Of a stretch of 64,000 bases of DNA, positions 33,302 to 45,710 are shown piece after piece. A program made the translations under genes and the position numbers. The notes under the pieces were generated by a model. The model was not told the DNA's origin, searched no databases, and saw only the letters and a program-made list of their open reading frames with translations. Origin of the DNA: Marasmius tenuissimus (taxonomy: Eukaryota; Basidiomycota; Agaricomycetes; Agaricales; Marasmiaceae); the NCBI GenBank assembly GCA_029532415.1, contig JAQOTA010000042.1:1178001-1242000 (forward strand), in the 5' to 3' direction. How positions within the stretch are numbered: position 1 is the first letter of the stretch; the number at the start of each line of letters is the position of its first letter.

Positions 33302-33792
33302 ATGCAATCTAACAACATCATCGCCACCCACAACCTTGAAGTTTGTCCTCAACAGACTGACGGTTATCCCAGCGACGTCCCACTTGCCTCAATGTACTCC
33401 GCCCCTCCTGCGTAAGTCTCTCCTTCATTCATTCTGGGTCTTCGTTACTGATTTTACTTCCCAGTGCACTGGCTGATATCAAGCAGATCCTAGAGGGCCA
33501 ATTTGGCACGGGCTTCTCTGTCGAGAACTTTTTCAAATCATTTGTGCTCATGCTGGATGGTTTGAACCATGCTCACCTAGCCAAATTGAAGTATGTCCTG
33601 TCTTTCCTTTTCTAAGGTCCCGTACTGAATTTTGTGTTCTAGCCTTGTTTGTGAGTTGGAATTGCGAGTCGTGGAGAAGCACATAAAAATGTCGAGCTTT
33701 GTGCCGCATACGGCAAGTTGAAGGCTGCTTTTGCTGCTAAAGAGTCTCAGAACACTAAACTTGGGGTGCAATTAAAGGATCTGACTGAGTGA
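33302..33792 (+). pseudogene. Three-exon gene fragment, frameshifted, coiled-coil tail
   Basis: Exons 33302-33411, 33465-33590 and from 33643 are joined by introns of 53 and 52 bp with GTAAGT/CAG and GTATGT/TAG ends. Protein start MQSNNIIATHNLEVCPQQ; exon 2 ALADIKQILEGQFGTGFSVE. Exon 3 reads LVCELELRVVEKHIK, and the frame then breaks near 33685. In the next frame a good continuation follows (VELCAAYGKLKAAFAAKES to QLKDLTE-stop at 33792). The single-base shift makes it a recent pseudogene. The coiled-coil tail gives no function. Confidence 0.6.
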
Positions 33793-34062
33793 TTCTCCGG
33801 GCAAATGCTTTACTTACATTGGATTCTCATTGATTTTTATTTTAGCCTCACGAGTCATTACTTGTTCCAATTGAGTGTTCTTGAAAAGTAGGTCCTCATT
33901 TTGCTGAGTCCCAATTGTAAATCTCCAACAGATTCTTTGTCAACTCTGTTGGGAGGTCAACACAATCAACGGTGTAGTGCCTGCTACTGAAAACATGCTT
34001 CAGAGCCTGATATTTGAACTAAAATGCTCAATTTTAATGGTTATGAGAAGCAATAGGGCCCA

Positions 34063-35889
34063 AGTACTAGAGTGATCCTGAACTGCTAGTTTTGTAAGGC
34101 CTCAGAAGCCTAGTACAGCCTAGCAATGCTGCTTTGGAGGCACAGCTGGGTTGCCTCTGAGAACTGACAGAGTCAAGGACCACAGAGAACTTGCTTTGGC
34201 GGGACCAACTAGGCCTGAGTGCGAATCTAGGGAGAGAACCAACAGGCTCCAAAGTAGAGAACTAAGAATAATACATGAGATATGACTTGCGCAGATGCTT
34301 TGGAAGGAGTGCTTAGCAACTTGGGAAAGCTTATACTCTCTTATGAAGGGAAAGGTGGACCACGGCAACGACTGAGGAACTGATCAACAAGTCTCAATAT
34401 TGCTTCGGAGGCATGATGGATTCAAGTATACTAAGTATGCTACGGGCTACACTAGTCATCCATATTGACTAGAGCTACCTCATCCCAACCAAAGTAGTTA
34501 TCTATGCCAGAGTCTTCAGGATAATTAGAATCAATGAAGGTTTCATGATCTAGATAATCAGTATAGAATGGATTGCATAAGATGGGATTATAGAAAGAGA
34601 AGGATTGAAAAAGCCAACGACCCATGACCGAGGAGTACTTGAAGAATGAGGGCTTGGTATAGTCAAGCTTCAGAGGTGCTGGGCACTCAGCACAACTGAC
34701 GACAGTGTGAGCTCAACTGCACTAGAGGGCAAGGGACTAGGGAAGAAAAGAATGGCGTACTGGAGAATTGAGTGGGAGTTCTGGCTGAACAGTGGAACTA
34801 TTACCCAGTATCCAAGGTACCAGGATTGGATATAGTGGGGCATCCATATAGATGGCAGGACGTCAGAGCTATACAAGCTACAGAAGGGACATTGACCTGG
34901 CTATGAACAGCTGGGTAGCTCAATGAGTATAGGCATCTAGTAGCACTTCAGAGGCAAGTACTTGCTTCAGACAAAGGGAGTATACACTTTGGAGGTAGAC
35001 AGAACAGGATGACCTATAACGAGTGAGAGGTCTAGAACCGGGGAATCAATGCTGCAGAGGCAGATAGGCAGAACGGAACCATCAATAGGAGAAACCCAGA
35101 AGAAAAGGATGTTAGAGAATGTTCAACGCTGATGATACTTCCAAAGCAAATTGTTGGTTTTGACTTTGGGGTTCAAAAGTGTAGATTAAACAATATTTGT
35201 ATGATTCGGTAGAATTAGAGCATCCTAGAGTATATAAGCAATGGGGTCTTTATCAAGAATCCCCAAGCAATTCGTACAATTAGTATTACGAGAATACAAA
35301 GCTATTCCACTTGTTGGGTAGTTAGTTGACTCGGGAGTACTTCTGGAGAGACATTAGAACGGAATAGAACTTTGTTTGCCCAAACCTAGAAAATCCATTG
35401 AACACTTGCTTGACCTTAACTTTGCATTGTTTGTCTGCAATGCTGACTTGACTGGCTGAGCTATTGTTGAACTTCCAAAGCTAATTGGGCTGAGGATATT
35501 GTTCGCCATTGACAGTTGGTCTTCAGTTATTGACAGACTTGATTGATTGTCTTGTTGCCCCTCGCTGTTTGAGTAGTTCTGAAGCTAGGTGAAGCCTAAG
35601 AACATACTTTCAAAGCACCAAACAAACTCTACATCCCCGAAACAACCCATAAATCTCTCTTCCGAGCCCCACTTTTGACCTCTGAACTGGTTTCAGAGGT
35701 GAAGCTACCTTAGTTGGATAGTTTCTTGAGTCAGATTTCCTTCAGCCTACTATTGCAGTCTGGCTAAGAGCGGAACCCACAATCAACACTGATCCCTGAT
35801 TCCCGCACCTTCAGCTACACTCTTGAGTGTTGGGAGGATTTGACCTACGAGTTAGATTTTATTATACACCGCAAGTGGCACTTTACAAC
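34063..35889 (-). mobile_element. Repeat X, copy 2 (internally deleted, no copia)
   Basis: Reverse complement of 9469-10430 plus 16804-18404. The internal part corresponding to 17055-17765 is missing, so exons 1-2 and most of exon 3 of the X gene are gone. The copia-1 insertion point is intact (AGTAC once, near 34970). The word GCYTCYGARGY and its reverse recur at least a dozen times (for example 34078, 34131, 34400, 34668, 34947, 35686). No direct repeats flank it. Confidence 0.8.
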
Positions 35890-36474
35890 AGTTTGTTGGA
35901 CTCAGAGGCCTTTGATGCAGCCTCCATCAGTGGAACCATTGGGAGCTCTATCTTCTTGGCCAACCACTCTCAGGCTGCCAACCTCATCAGTGCTGGTACC
36001 CAGGCTGAACATTTGACCAACACCATTGCGCAATTTCTCGAGGAATACGAGTTTCTTTCTTGTTGTGTTATGGGTAATGTCAGCAATGAAGCTACTACGA
36101 CCCAAGACCTTGGTTGTGCTTCCAGAGGTTGAATTCCTGGAATTGAGGCCATCATGAAAATGACCCAGTGAGTGGTTTCTTGCATTTCCCAATTAATGTC
36201 CTGCTCACTATTGTTTAGGTCCCTTATCCCTGGCCCTATGAACGGACGTGGTTCTGGCAGTAATAGTAGTCCAACTACTTCAGACTCAGCAATGTCAGAT
36301 AAATCAAACAACTTGGGTTGCATGTCACTTCCTAGCGGTGGCAGTGGCTCTAGCACCTCGGATGCTGGTGCCTATCGCTATTCAGCACTTAATCGTGCTA
36401 GAGCAGCTAAGTTCAAGTTTACCAAGGCTGTTTCTCCAACATCTGGTCCTGCTAATTGGCATGCTTGTACCTAA
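35877..36474 (+). pseudogene. Unknown gene fragment
   Basis: A frame reading ALYNSLLDSEAFDAASISG through NTIAQFLEEYEF is followed, after a likely intron (about 36170-36219, ending TTTAG), by LIPGPMNGRGSGSNSSP and a serine/glycine-rich tail to TAA at 36474. Balanced composition suggests a real gene, cut at its left by X. Family not recognised. A second frame 36507-36881 may be a further exon. Confidence 0.35.
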
Positions 36475-36881
36475 GGTGAGATTTTCTTCTCTGTTCATAG
36501 ACATTCTTGCTGATGGGGTTGAACGGGGGTGTCTACAGTCCTGCACAACTATCAGGAGCCATCACACAAGTTGAGGAAGCACAGCATGTGATTCAACATA
36601 ATTCTGAAAATACTCATTACTTACTCTTCCTCACAGGGCCAGTTACATACATCATCAGCAGCAACTCAGAGGATGGCTTGGCTGGCAGCTCAGGTGTCCA
36701 TAATCCAGAGCCCAAACATGCACATGATTCTCCAACATACAACAACACCAACACCGAGCAGAAAGACATTGAGGGATCAGCTATGTTTCATTCCATGGCT
36801 TCTGTATCTGAGCGGGCCTCTCCACCCCTCATTGCTACAAATGATTCAACAATCCTCTTTGATCCAGAGGTTAGCTTTTAG

Positions 36882-37169
36882 ATGTCATGTTTTTCTTGTT
36901 TAATGATCTCACACAAACACTATGCTCTTTATCTACCATCCAGTCCTTTAGTCAATGGTGATACCTTCGTGTGGTTGCTGCTCGCTAGCCTGATCTCATC
37001 TATACTGTACATACAACTGCTCACGCGTTCACTGCTGTTCCTTCCTTTGGCAATAATGTATGTATCATACTAGCATAGCTAATTATACAATCAAGTGATC
37101 ACTCACTGTCCTATTCACCATGCTGCTGATTAATCACTAATTTCTAACCATTAACACCCAAATGTGGTG
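36882..37169. other. Intergenic before right arm of the 7.1-kb element
   Basis: No gene seen. Confidence 0.4.
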
Positions 37170-37530
37170 TTAGGCACCCTGTAATGATATTGCTGTAGAA
37201 GAGTCAAACCAGCTTGGAAATGTTAGCTACTCAGCTGACACAGACGTAGTATGCATTGAAGTATATTCTGATACTTACTGGAGCTTAGTAAAAAGCCTGA
37301 CCTGTGGGACGCACCCAAAGGTGAGGGAAATGTGTGGGAAATGTGTGGGAAACAGGTAAGCGCCCAAGCGGAGATGCCAGAAATTTGTTTGCAGGACCGG
37401 GAATTATCTGCGCACACAAAATTTCCTGGTCCCATAGTGACTAGTATGGGAAAATTAGTAGGGGGGGGATAGTCCGGGGGAGAAATTAGTGCGGGACCGG
37501 GAAAATATTTTTTTCCCATTTGGACACTCA

Positions 37531-39505
37531 TATTTAATTCAGCAAGGGATGTCCCGTGAACAAGGAAGAGAACCTTTGGGATTCTAGTGCTTTGCACTTG
37601 TGCAGCATATCAAAAAGTAGCAGTGACACTACACATGATCGAATGGCGGACTTGCTAAGCTGAATATTGCTCAAGGATGGCAATGATAGGCAATGTGAAG
37701 TGACTGTGGTGTGTTGGCTAGTCTCCATGGTTAACTGCAAGGGTACATAATCTGAGTTTACATACTCAAGGGCCCCAGAGACAGTGAACTGCCGAGTAGT
37801 TTGTGCATGCTTTGAGGATACTGAATAAAATTCAGTGGTCATCATGAGAACAACATTGATCACAAAGATCATGATCCAGGGGTCTACCAACATGTGAATA
37901 AAGAGGGAAGGTCTTGTAATACAAGATGCCCTGCTGAGGGAAAGGCGACTATTATCAACACGATACCACAATTATATGCGACCTCTGTTCGTGTGGAAAG
38001 AGCATGGGAGACGTGGATTGAGAGGGACAATGTGATCATTCTGATTCCAAGCCATAGCAAAGGAACACACATCAAAGAAGATAATATGACAGGACGCATA
38101 GCCGTGTATCAAAAATTGAACAGAATGATTCAGAAGAGCACGTCTATGCTTCCAAAGATAGAACCATGGCGCCCCCCATGAGTTGTTGTTAAAAATTGAG
38201 ATCGGCATCTTTGGGAGATGTTTCCACCGCTCTTTGGGAGGAGGTTGAGGCAGGCTTGAGGGTTGATTTGGGGGTGGATCCGGAGGTGTTTAAGGGAATT
38301 TTGAAGAGGCTCAAGGTGGTTTGGAAGAGGTTTTGGTACGTGGATACTAGATTTAGAGTGGTGTCACCTCCTCCCACTTCTTCAACCATGTTGCCCCATT
38401 CCTGAACCTGTTTTTTGTTTATCTTATTCCTTCCAGGTGTGCCACGCTCTTCCCAAAAGGCTCTAATCAGAGGCTTCAGCCATGTGGGCCTGCAGAACCC
38501 ACAGCTGTATTTTAGTCACCTATCCCGCCATTAACTAACAATCACATTCTAATATTCAGAACCCCTACTACCCCAAGGTCAGATCTAGCTAGGCCGTTGG
38601 AACTCTGCAGATATGAGTGACGCCCCAGCCCCTCTCCCATTTTTTCTGCTTGAACCTTTCTATAGTCATAATGGCCAATTATATCCTGAACTGCTAGTGC
38701 TCTGAAACACGCTATATATGCCAAGTTCAAACAACTGACAAGCAGGTTCTTTGAAGAACATTGACCGAGATCGCCATTGTTGGTCAGAGGAATCCAAACC
38801 GGAGTGGTTCTTGTTGTTATGGAATGATACGACACATCAAGGTGTGCCTACCCAAGAGATGGCCTCCAAAGAAGTTCTGTTGATTGGAGAAGAAGCCCAC
38901 ACTGGATAGGAGCAAAACATACTGTGCTACCCATACACCGCCCAATTTGGCTATCCCATCACCCGATAGAGGCAATAGGATTTGTTTGTTATCAACATAC
39001 AGATCTATAGGTAGTAACCTGTGCTCCTTACATCTACAACAGGTCTCGAATGGGTCAAATAACAACGTGGGTATATAACACATCTGGTAGTCTATGCGAC
39101 ACTTCCAAGATTGTAGGTCTTGTGAAGGGTTGCCTGTTGCGTGCATCTTGACGTGAGAAGTCAAATATATCTGTTTGGTGTCCTTTGTTTGGTGTCCTTA
39201 TCACAACAGCGATCTGCAAGATATGGCACCGTTTATTTGTTGAATCAAAATGATCATTCATTAGCTGCTTTTTACTGTTGCTACCTCTCAAGTTGAAACT
39301 TGAGAAAGGGGATTCAGATGGTACGGAGGACAATTGTCTCCGATAGCCTGAGGCTTGCTCGAGTTGGTACATTCATGACTCCAACATTGAGAGATCTTAA
39401 TCTGACTCACTACTTTTATCTTCTGCATAGAACGCGCAGCAAGTGTGTATTCTTCGGAGCTACAGCGCATTGTTACTGTTCAATCACTGGGTGCAAAGAA
39501 TAGTA
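37531..39505. other. Intergenic, no gene resolved
   Basis: Hydrophobic minus-strand frames at 38208-37534 could belong to a decayed membrane protein, but frames change and no family was recognised. Frames at 38817-39372 are short. Confidence 0.3.
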
Positions 39506-39919
39506 GCGCATGTGCATTATGTTGAACATTATGCAATGATAATTTCATAAAAAATTAAAACAACGAGCATGGATTATGTTAAATTTTCTCAAGCATTATG
39601 CTGGCAGATATCCAGAATAATGTGCAATGTTCTGTAGGCATAAAGCACAAACATTAAGCTACAAGTATCCTGAGATTATGCTATACCAAATCCTTCTCGC
39701 CAAGAAAGAGTGATGAAAGAATAACGGACGTATGTAGAATCCTGTTATTATGCTATTGAGGTTTGGAAGAATAATGTCAGCCCAAGGTAAAGGATACTGT
39801 GCTTGCATTATGCTGTATGGTGTGAGGGTGATCTTTGTTCTCGTTTTGCTCTGAGTGCTAAAATAAAGTTAACATAATGCAAGAGCAGTACAGAAGCATT
39901 ATTCTATAGCTTGATGCGC
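39506..39919. mobile_element. ATTATGC-rich MITE candidate
   Basis: About 11 copies of GCATTATGC/ATTATGC or its reverse lie within 414 bp, against a background of almost none nearby. The ends show GCGCAT...GCATTATG on the left and the mirrored CATTATTC...GATGCGC on the right. Repeated subterminal words of this kind are typical transposase-binding sites of hAT-like elements. The target duplication was not found. Confidence 0.5.
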
Positions 39920-41200
39920 GTTTGACACTCAGAACCATCTAACACAACCCAGCGGGGACCCTGTTTGATGCAAGGACCGGATGCATAAACAGATGCACCT
40001 GAAAGAGGCCTCAGGTTCTGGCAGAGGCAAAGAGTTGCAGCAAACCCTCTCAGAAACTCCCTCAGCAGCACCTCATGGCCAGGCCTCTATATTCCCTCCA
40101 TGCGAGTCTGGTTCAAGATGTTGGGATTTTCATGGAAGCAGCCTATCAGACACTGTGGTAGTATCCAGTGGACTCCACATGAGTTTTACATTTCGGCTCA
40201 TTTCTGCCTGATTCAGGTTATTTCCACCTTCTTTTGCTTCCCATTTGTTTTGCACACATGCTCATGTTTTCAGTTTCAGATAAGATCATGCATATCCTTT
40301 TTACTTACAACAATACTGACATCCTCCTCTCAAGTGAACCAAAGCTTCCATACATTCTGAATGCCGCTTGCGGGAGTTTGTCTGCCCCATCGGTCAACCT
40401 CTCAAATAGCACTCTTTGTTGGAAGTTTGGCAATCTTAAAGTGGGGATCTTGGTAGAGTCACTCTGTTCCCACTTGGGATGGTCTCTTTTAAACCTACAT
40501 ATCCTTTTTCCTCTTATCCTCTCACGGACTTCCTCTTTCTTGTCCTCGACATACTTATCAGCAACTCCCTGGTTAGTGGGAATAGGTTACATAAACTGTA
40601 CAGTACCTTCCCTTTCTGGTTAGCTTAGTTTTTTCTGTCTGTCTGTATGGTACACTTTGGCGGGCTGCCAAACTCAGCTTTCTGCTCCTCCCCACCACGT
40701 TCCTCGACGCTACACATCTATAAACTTTAAGTTCTCTCCCCAAGTTATCATCAAGTATAAGCGAGTTTAATTTAAGTTAGTCTATAAGCACAATGCGACT
40801 CAATGCTTCTCAGGTACGTGTCAGTTCCATTTACATGTACTGATCCATTACCCCACATCCTCAAGGCATCCATGTTGTTGGTACCTCATTTTCCCCTTAC
40901 TCTAATTCCGACCTCCGACTGCTAGGCTCCCTGATCCTTGTGTGGATCAATATATTCTTCTTCAATGTGCCGGCTCTCAACTTTCAACCTTGATTTCACC
41001 TGCCATCTCACATCTTGCATCTTGCATCTCACTTGTTTGTCCTCTGATACAGACCGTCAAGAACTGTTGGCCATAATTTTCCCATTTCTTTGTGGCATTT
41101 CTACCCTGCTCATGGGCATTGGAGAGCCCAGAGTATCCTTTCAAAATCTCCTTGAACTGTCAATAATCTGTATCCCATCGAGTGTCAGCTTTGAAGAAAC
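39920..41200 (+). other. Intergenic, possible decayed exons
   Basis: Frames at 39981-40623 are short. A possible tiny first exon MRLNASQ (40794-40814) precedes a GTACGT donor, downstream of a pyrimidine-rich region. No continuation could be joined. Confidence 0.25.
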
Positions 41201-43449
41201 CTAGCAAACACAAAGTTTACCATTAGGGTGCTCAAGACTTAGACCCTGTAGAGTTTGATCGTCAAAAATATCCTCTAGTCTCACGAGGCTTTGTTCCGCC
41301 CGAAGGTGGACAAGGCAAAAGGAACAGTTTAGAAAAGACATGGAAACACATGAGCACAACAGGAAAAGAACCTTCTCTCTGAGCTCCATCATCTGCCCAA
41401 AGACCCTCATGAAACGATCATGCTCATCCTCTTCCTCCACCTCAATCCTGTCCAACATGTCCACCTCTTCCCTAAACAAAGGGCGTGTAGAATCTGTGTT
41501 GTCTTGATAGAAAGGAAGTGTTGAGGGAAAGAGTATCAGGCTACTACTTTGTTGCAGCAAAGGCAGTTGTAGTTGTGGCTGTAGTGTCCAAGGTGCTGGA
41601 GTTGCCTGTGGGATTTGCATCAGACTCGGAAAGTCTGGGACATCCTGAACTCTGACAAAAAGCTTGAACAAATCATTCTCAAGCATGTAAGAAATAGCAG
41701 GTCTGAGCTAGATGAGGTGGACAAAGTCTCTTATCAGATGCACCAACAGCAAGCAGGACAAACACTCACCTCAACAATCAAGTTTTCCCAGTCCCCAGCA
41801 GACCCTCTGTGCCTCCACACATCCAAGAAATACAAGTCATCAAACAGCTGTTCAACACAGCTGGAAGGGAGATTCCCTCCTGCATTGAACTGAGGAAGAT
41901 CATAATCCTTGTTCCTTTGTACTTGCACTGTTCAATGTCCAGCAAAAACCTCTTGGCAGTACCATAGAGGCGACCCCCCTAGAACCTAACACCTGTATCA
42001 AGCCAGCTGCTTTGCATGCCTCTGCTGTTACGTCCCAGTCAGTGAACAACTCATTACTGTCACAGACATTGCAACAGTTGCATTTCCTTGCAGAAGGTTC
42101 TCAGAGTAGCTCAACACATTGACAGTGGGACTTGTTCCTGCTGTAGGACACTAAGGAGTGGTGTTCTGCCATTTGGGAGGCATCCTATACATCCAGACAA
42201 GTGTAATCTATGGGAAACATCAGTAGTCTGTCCCAAGGAGTGAAAACAGGAATACTGTACACAAGAATGCATCCACCAGTTCCCCATCCCCTCCTGCAAT
42301 ACCTACATCATTGTCAGTGGAAGCCTTCACAGGGCAACAGCATGCACCTACATGCATGAAGGTAATACCTACAAACCTCAATCAGATGCAGGCAGTATTG
42401 GGGATATAACCTTACTTACATCTCCAGGGTTGGTGGCAGTGCTGGGTGAATTATGAAACAAACTGAAATTTGAACATTGTCATCCAGCAATCAGTAGGTA
42501 CAAACAGAGAACTTACTATCCGAGGTGTAGATACCCTTGAAATCTGATGGGTTCTGCACCACAATATAAAATCAGAATGAGCAAAGGACTGAAGACAGGG
42601 TCACATACTGTCAAGACCAGAACAAAAAACCTCGCCAGACCGCCAATCTACAAGCATAGTGTTGCTTTCATCCGCGCTTGTTCCATCATGGAGATGCCGA
42701 GCAATGTTTCCTAATTGGTGTACAATGGCTTCGACAAGTCCTCGTTGGTTGCAGTGACCAGTGCCAATAAACCTGACAATCTCATGAGAGACTGTGGCCA
42801 TGTGGTGAGCAACGCTGAGCTGTAGTTTTCCAAGATTCAAAGAGCCCCAGTACCAAAATCTTCTGCCAGTTGTTCAAGAGAACTTTTAGTTCCGTTCGAT
42901 GATAGAAGCAAAATCGGAGGAACATTTTGCTGATGCTGATGGAGCAGTTTCACAGTCTTTGACTACATAAAATGATCACTTAAGAACAGGGAGCAAATGG
43001 GAGAAGGTGCTGACTCACGACTTCTGAACCACACCAGGAGGTGTCCAAGAGGATTTTTGATATCATCTTCTGTGCAAAAAGCCTCTGTAATGCTTGCTCG
43101 CTATTGGGAAAGGCTGTTAGCCTGACATTAATCACATTGAAACGACAAGCGCTATTGGCAGTGCTCTGCCCATTCTTCTGAACTTCAATGCTGATCGTTT
43201 TGGCTTGTAGCAGGGTGATATCTTGAGGCTGCATGAATTGCAATACAATCAACGTTGCACTGGGGGATTTGTCGAGCTTTCTGACCGCAGCAAGGAGAAC
43301 ATGGATGCCTGGTCGACAGGGTGAGCAGGTGACATAGATTGTATCTTTCCCTTTGAGGACGCGTCAGAGAGCAAGAAGCACAGTTTTATCTCAAAAACCT
43401 TGCCTAGTTGTTCTTTGATCAATGTGTCAGTAACTTCTGTGCTAGACAC
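41201..43449 (-). pseudogene. Unrecognised multi-exon minus-strand gene, probably decayed
   Basis: Several well-composed frames follow one another leftward. 43449-43249 starts MSSTEVTDTLIKEQLGKVFE. 43252-42980 follows. 42840-42601 contains HHMATVSHEIVRFIGTGHCN and MLVDWRSGEVFCSG. 41928-41734 contains LPQFNAGGNLPSSCVEQLF and ends at a GTGAGT donor. 41660-41201 begins after a CAG acceptor with VQDVPDFPSLMQ and ends NGKLCVC-stop. I could not join all pieces in one frame and do not recognise the family. No transposase or RT motif is present. Confidence 0.35.
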
Positions 43450-43630
43450 AAATAAGCATCATATACGGCATACAGAAGAAAAGTGGAACTTGCTGCCTTG
43501 CTGCCTTTCGGGAGACAGATTTGTCTTTACAGTAACTTTTCAATCCCAAAAACCTTCCAATTCCGACTTGTGGCTATTTACTCGTGATTGCACGTGTTCA
43601 CTGTGGAATTTTGAGCCAAAAACATCTTTA

Positions 43631-44010
43631 TGGAAGGTGATTCCTCCCCTCCTGCTCCCCCCTATATTATCTGGGGGGGGGGGTCCCTAAAAATCACCAA
43701 AAGATTGTAGAAATTCCGAATCAAGTGTAGAATGATGCTACAATAGTCAGCTAAGCTCTATAATGTCAAAAAAGCGGTAAAAATCGCCAAAAACAGCCAA
43801 AAATGCAAAAATGAGGAGGAGAGGGTGGTCATATCTTGGGTAATAGAGCAGGTATGGCCACAGAAACTTGCATTGACGTGTCATATACATATTCGAGTGT
43901 GTTGACACGCTTTGACGCGTTATTTGGACGTGTTCTTCCCATATTAGGTCTGGATTTCTTTTTTTTAAGGGGCAGGCTGCCATGGGTGACCCTGTGGATG
44001 GGTCCCTTGG
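43631..44010 (+). repeat. Left arm of 2.08-kb inverted repeat
   Basis: Begins TGGAAGGTGATTCC after a TA. It is almost identical to the reverse complement of 45332-45710; the two arms even keep the same 78-codon chance frame. The motifs GACACGCTTTGACGCG and AAATCGCCAAAAAC occur within. Confidence 0.9.
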
Positions 44011-45331
44011 ATATTATAGAGCAGAGAGGTTATAGTATGTATCTGCGTGGGTGAGTGCTCCCTGGGGCCCAGGCTTACCCCTTCTAGTGTGATTTTATCC
44101 TCCAGTTTTTTGGGGAACTTACACTTATACTCAGGTAAACACATGCAAAACCAGGCATAGTGGGGGTCATAAGAAGGCCATTTACTGCCCAAACCAGATT
44201 GGATATTAAAATGCATACTCCTACCCTCTCTGGAGTACCCCTGCCACATCCCTGCATTGGAGGGAGGTGAAGGAGTGTTTTTGAGGTGGAGTACTTATAG
44301 CTCTGTGGGAAAGGGGAGAGGAGCTTAGGGAGTATCAGAATCGAATTCAGAGCATTGGAAAACCCCCAGAAACAGCCCAGGGTCATGGGAATCGGTCTAG
44401 AACTCAGTGCAACACAATGGATAAAAGTTTGAGCACTAAAGCTATATGGGTGAATCCGTGTGTATGCATTAACTTCCTCCATATGTATTTCCATCAATTC
44501 TCCATCAATCTTGATGATGCCAGATTGCTTTCTGGGGTTCTCAATGGCCCTGATTTTAATCTTTCAGGTTCGGAGTTTATCTGGTCAATGCCTCCCAAGA
44601 TAGAGGGTGTGCAGCATATTTCCATCTCTCCTGGTTCCAGGCTTAGATAAAGATAGGGAATGTCATGAAGATAGGTTTCTGGGGGTTCTTGAGGTCACTG
44701 AGTTTGAATATGACCTTCACTTAACAAGGGGATCACTCCATGAGCCTGCAGAGGCAGATGGAGTGCTAGTAAAATTTTGGCAAAATCAATTATGTTGTAA
44801 CATGCTCCAGAGTGTGTTTAAGCCCACCAGAACACTCCTCAAGTCCTTTTGTACATTAATGACATGTTTTGACACGCTTTGTCAAGGCCTTGAACCCTGA
44901 CAGTACCCCTATAATCCCAAAAAAGCGCAAAATGGTCCCCATCTCTCAGCAAGTGAAGGTCACATGTGGGGGTCACAGGCAGGTGTCCCAAGTTTAAGTT
45001 GATGTACTGGATTGAGATTCCAGAATATCTATGAGCCCCAGTGAAAGGGGGAGCTACAGCACCCAAGGCAATTTCTGAGAAATGCGAAATTGTGCTATTA
45101 ATAAACCTGTAATGACACGTTCCAGACACTTCAAAAATGCTGGTCCCAGGCCTATATTTATGCATATTGGATGGTTGCAAAACATGGGGCCTGGATCTGC
45201 TAATCTGCCTGATGTAGATGTGGTGATCCTGGGGGGAAGACAATGAAATAGCTATTGATGCAGTCCACCTGCTCCTTTGAAACCATGCACTCTTTCAGTA
45301 GTGTATAAAACCTATCCTGAGCCAAGCTACC

Positions 45332-45710
45332 TAAGTGATTCATCTACAGGGTCACCCATGGCAGCCTGCCCCTTAAAAAAACGAAATCCAGACCTAATAT
45401 GGGAAGAACACGTCCAAATAACGCGTCAAAGCGTGTCAACACACTCGAATATGTATATGACACGTCAATGCAAGTTTCTGTGGCCATACCTGCTCTATTA
45501 CCCAAGATATGACCACCCTCTCCTCCTCATTTTTGCATTTTTGGCTGTTTTTGGCGATTTTTACCGCTTTTTTGACATTATAGAGCTTAGCTGACTATTG
45601 TAGCATCATTCTACACTTGATTCGGAATTTCTACAATCTTTTGGTGATTTTTAGGGACCTCCCCCCCCAGATAATATAGGGGGGAGCGGGAGGGGAGGAA
45701 TCACCTTCCA
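45332..45710 (-). repeat. Right arm of 2.08-kb inverted repeat
   Basis: Mirror of 43631-44010, ending TCACCTTCCA before TA. Confidence 0.9.

Larger units (their letters stand above)
30432..37530. mobile_element. 7.1-kb element bounded by about 350-bp inverted repeats with TA flanks
   Basis: The left arm 30432-30790 and right arm 37170-37530 are reverse complements at roughly 85-90% by eye. They start TGAGTGTCCAAATGGG and contain CTCCCCCGGACTATCCCCCCC and GGGACCAGGAAATTTTGTG. TA flanks both ends (30430-30431, 37531-37532). No transposase is seen inside. The interior holds gene fragments (33302-33792, 35877-36474), an LTR candidate (31568-31896) and X copy 2 (34063-35889). It could be one large non-autonomous element with cargo, or two same-family copies that landed head to head. 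The matched outer ends favour the first. Confidence 0.5.
43631..45710. mobile_element. 2.08-kb foldback-type element with 380-bp arms
   Basis: Two nearly identical inverted arms surround about 1.3 kb with no recognisable gene. TA flanks both outer ends (43629-43630, 45711-45712). The arms differ by only a few bases and by the length of a G run, so the element is young or kept similar by conversion. A transcript through it would fold into a long double strand. Confidence 0.7.

Noticed and set aside
38189..38405. Charged helical frames on both strands
   Set aside because: Short, overlapping in opposite directions, with no splice or family support.
43747..43983. 78-codon frame found identically in both inverted arms (also at 45358-45594)
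   Set aside because: It is duplicated because the arms are nearly identical. No codon-level evidence of selection and no family, so not called a gene.
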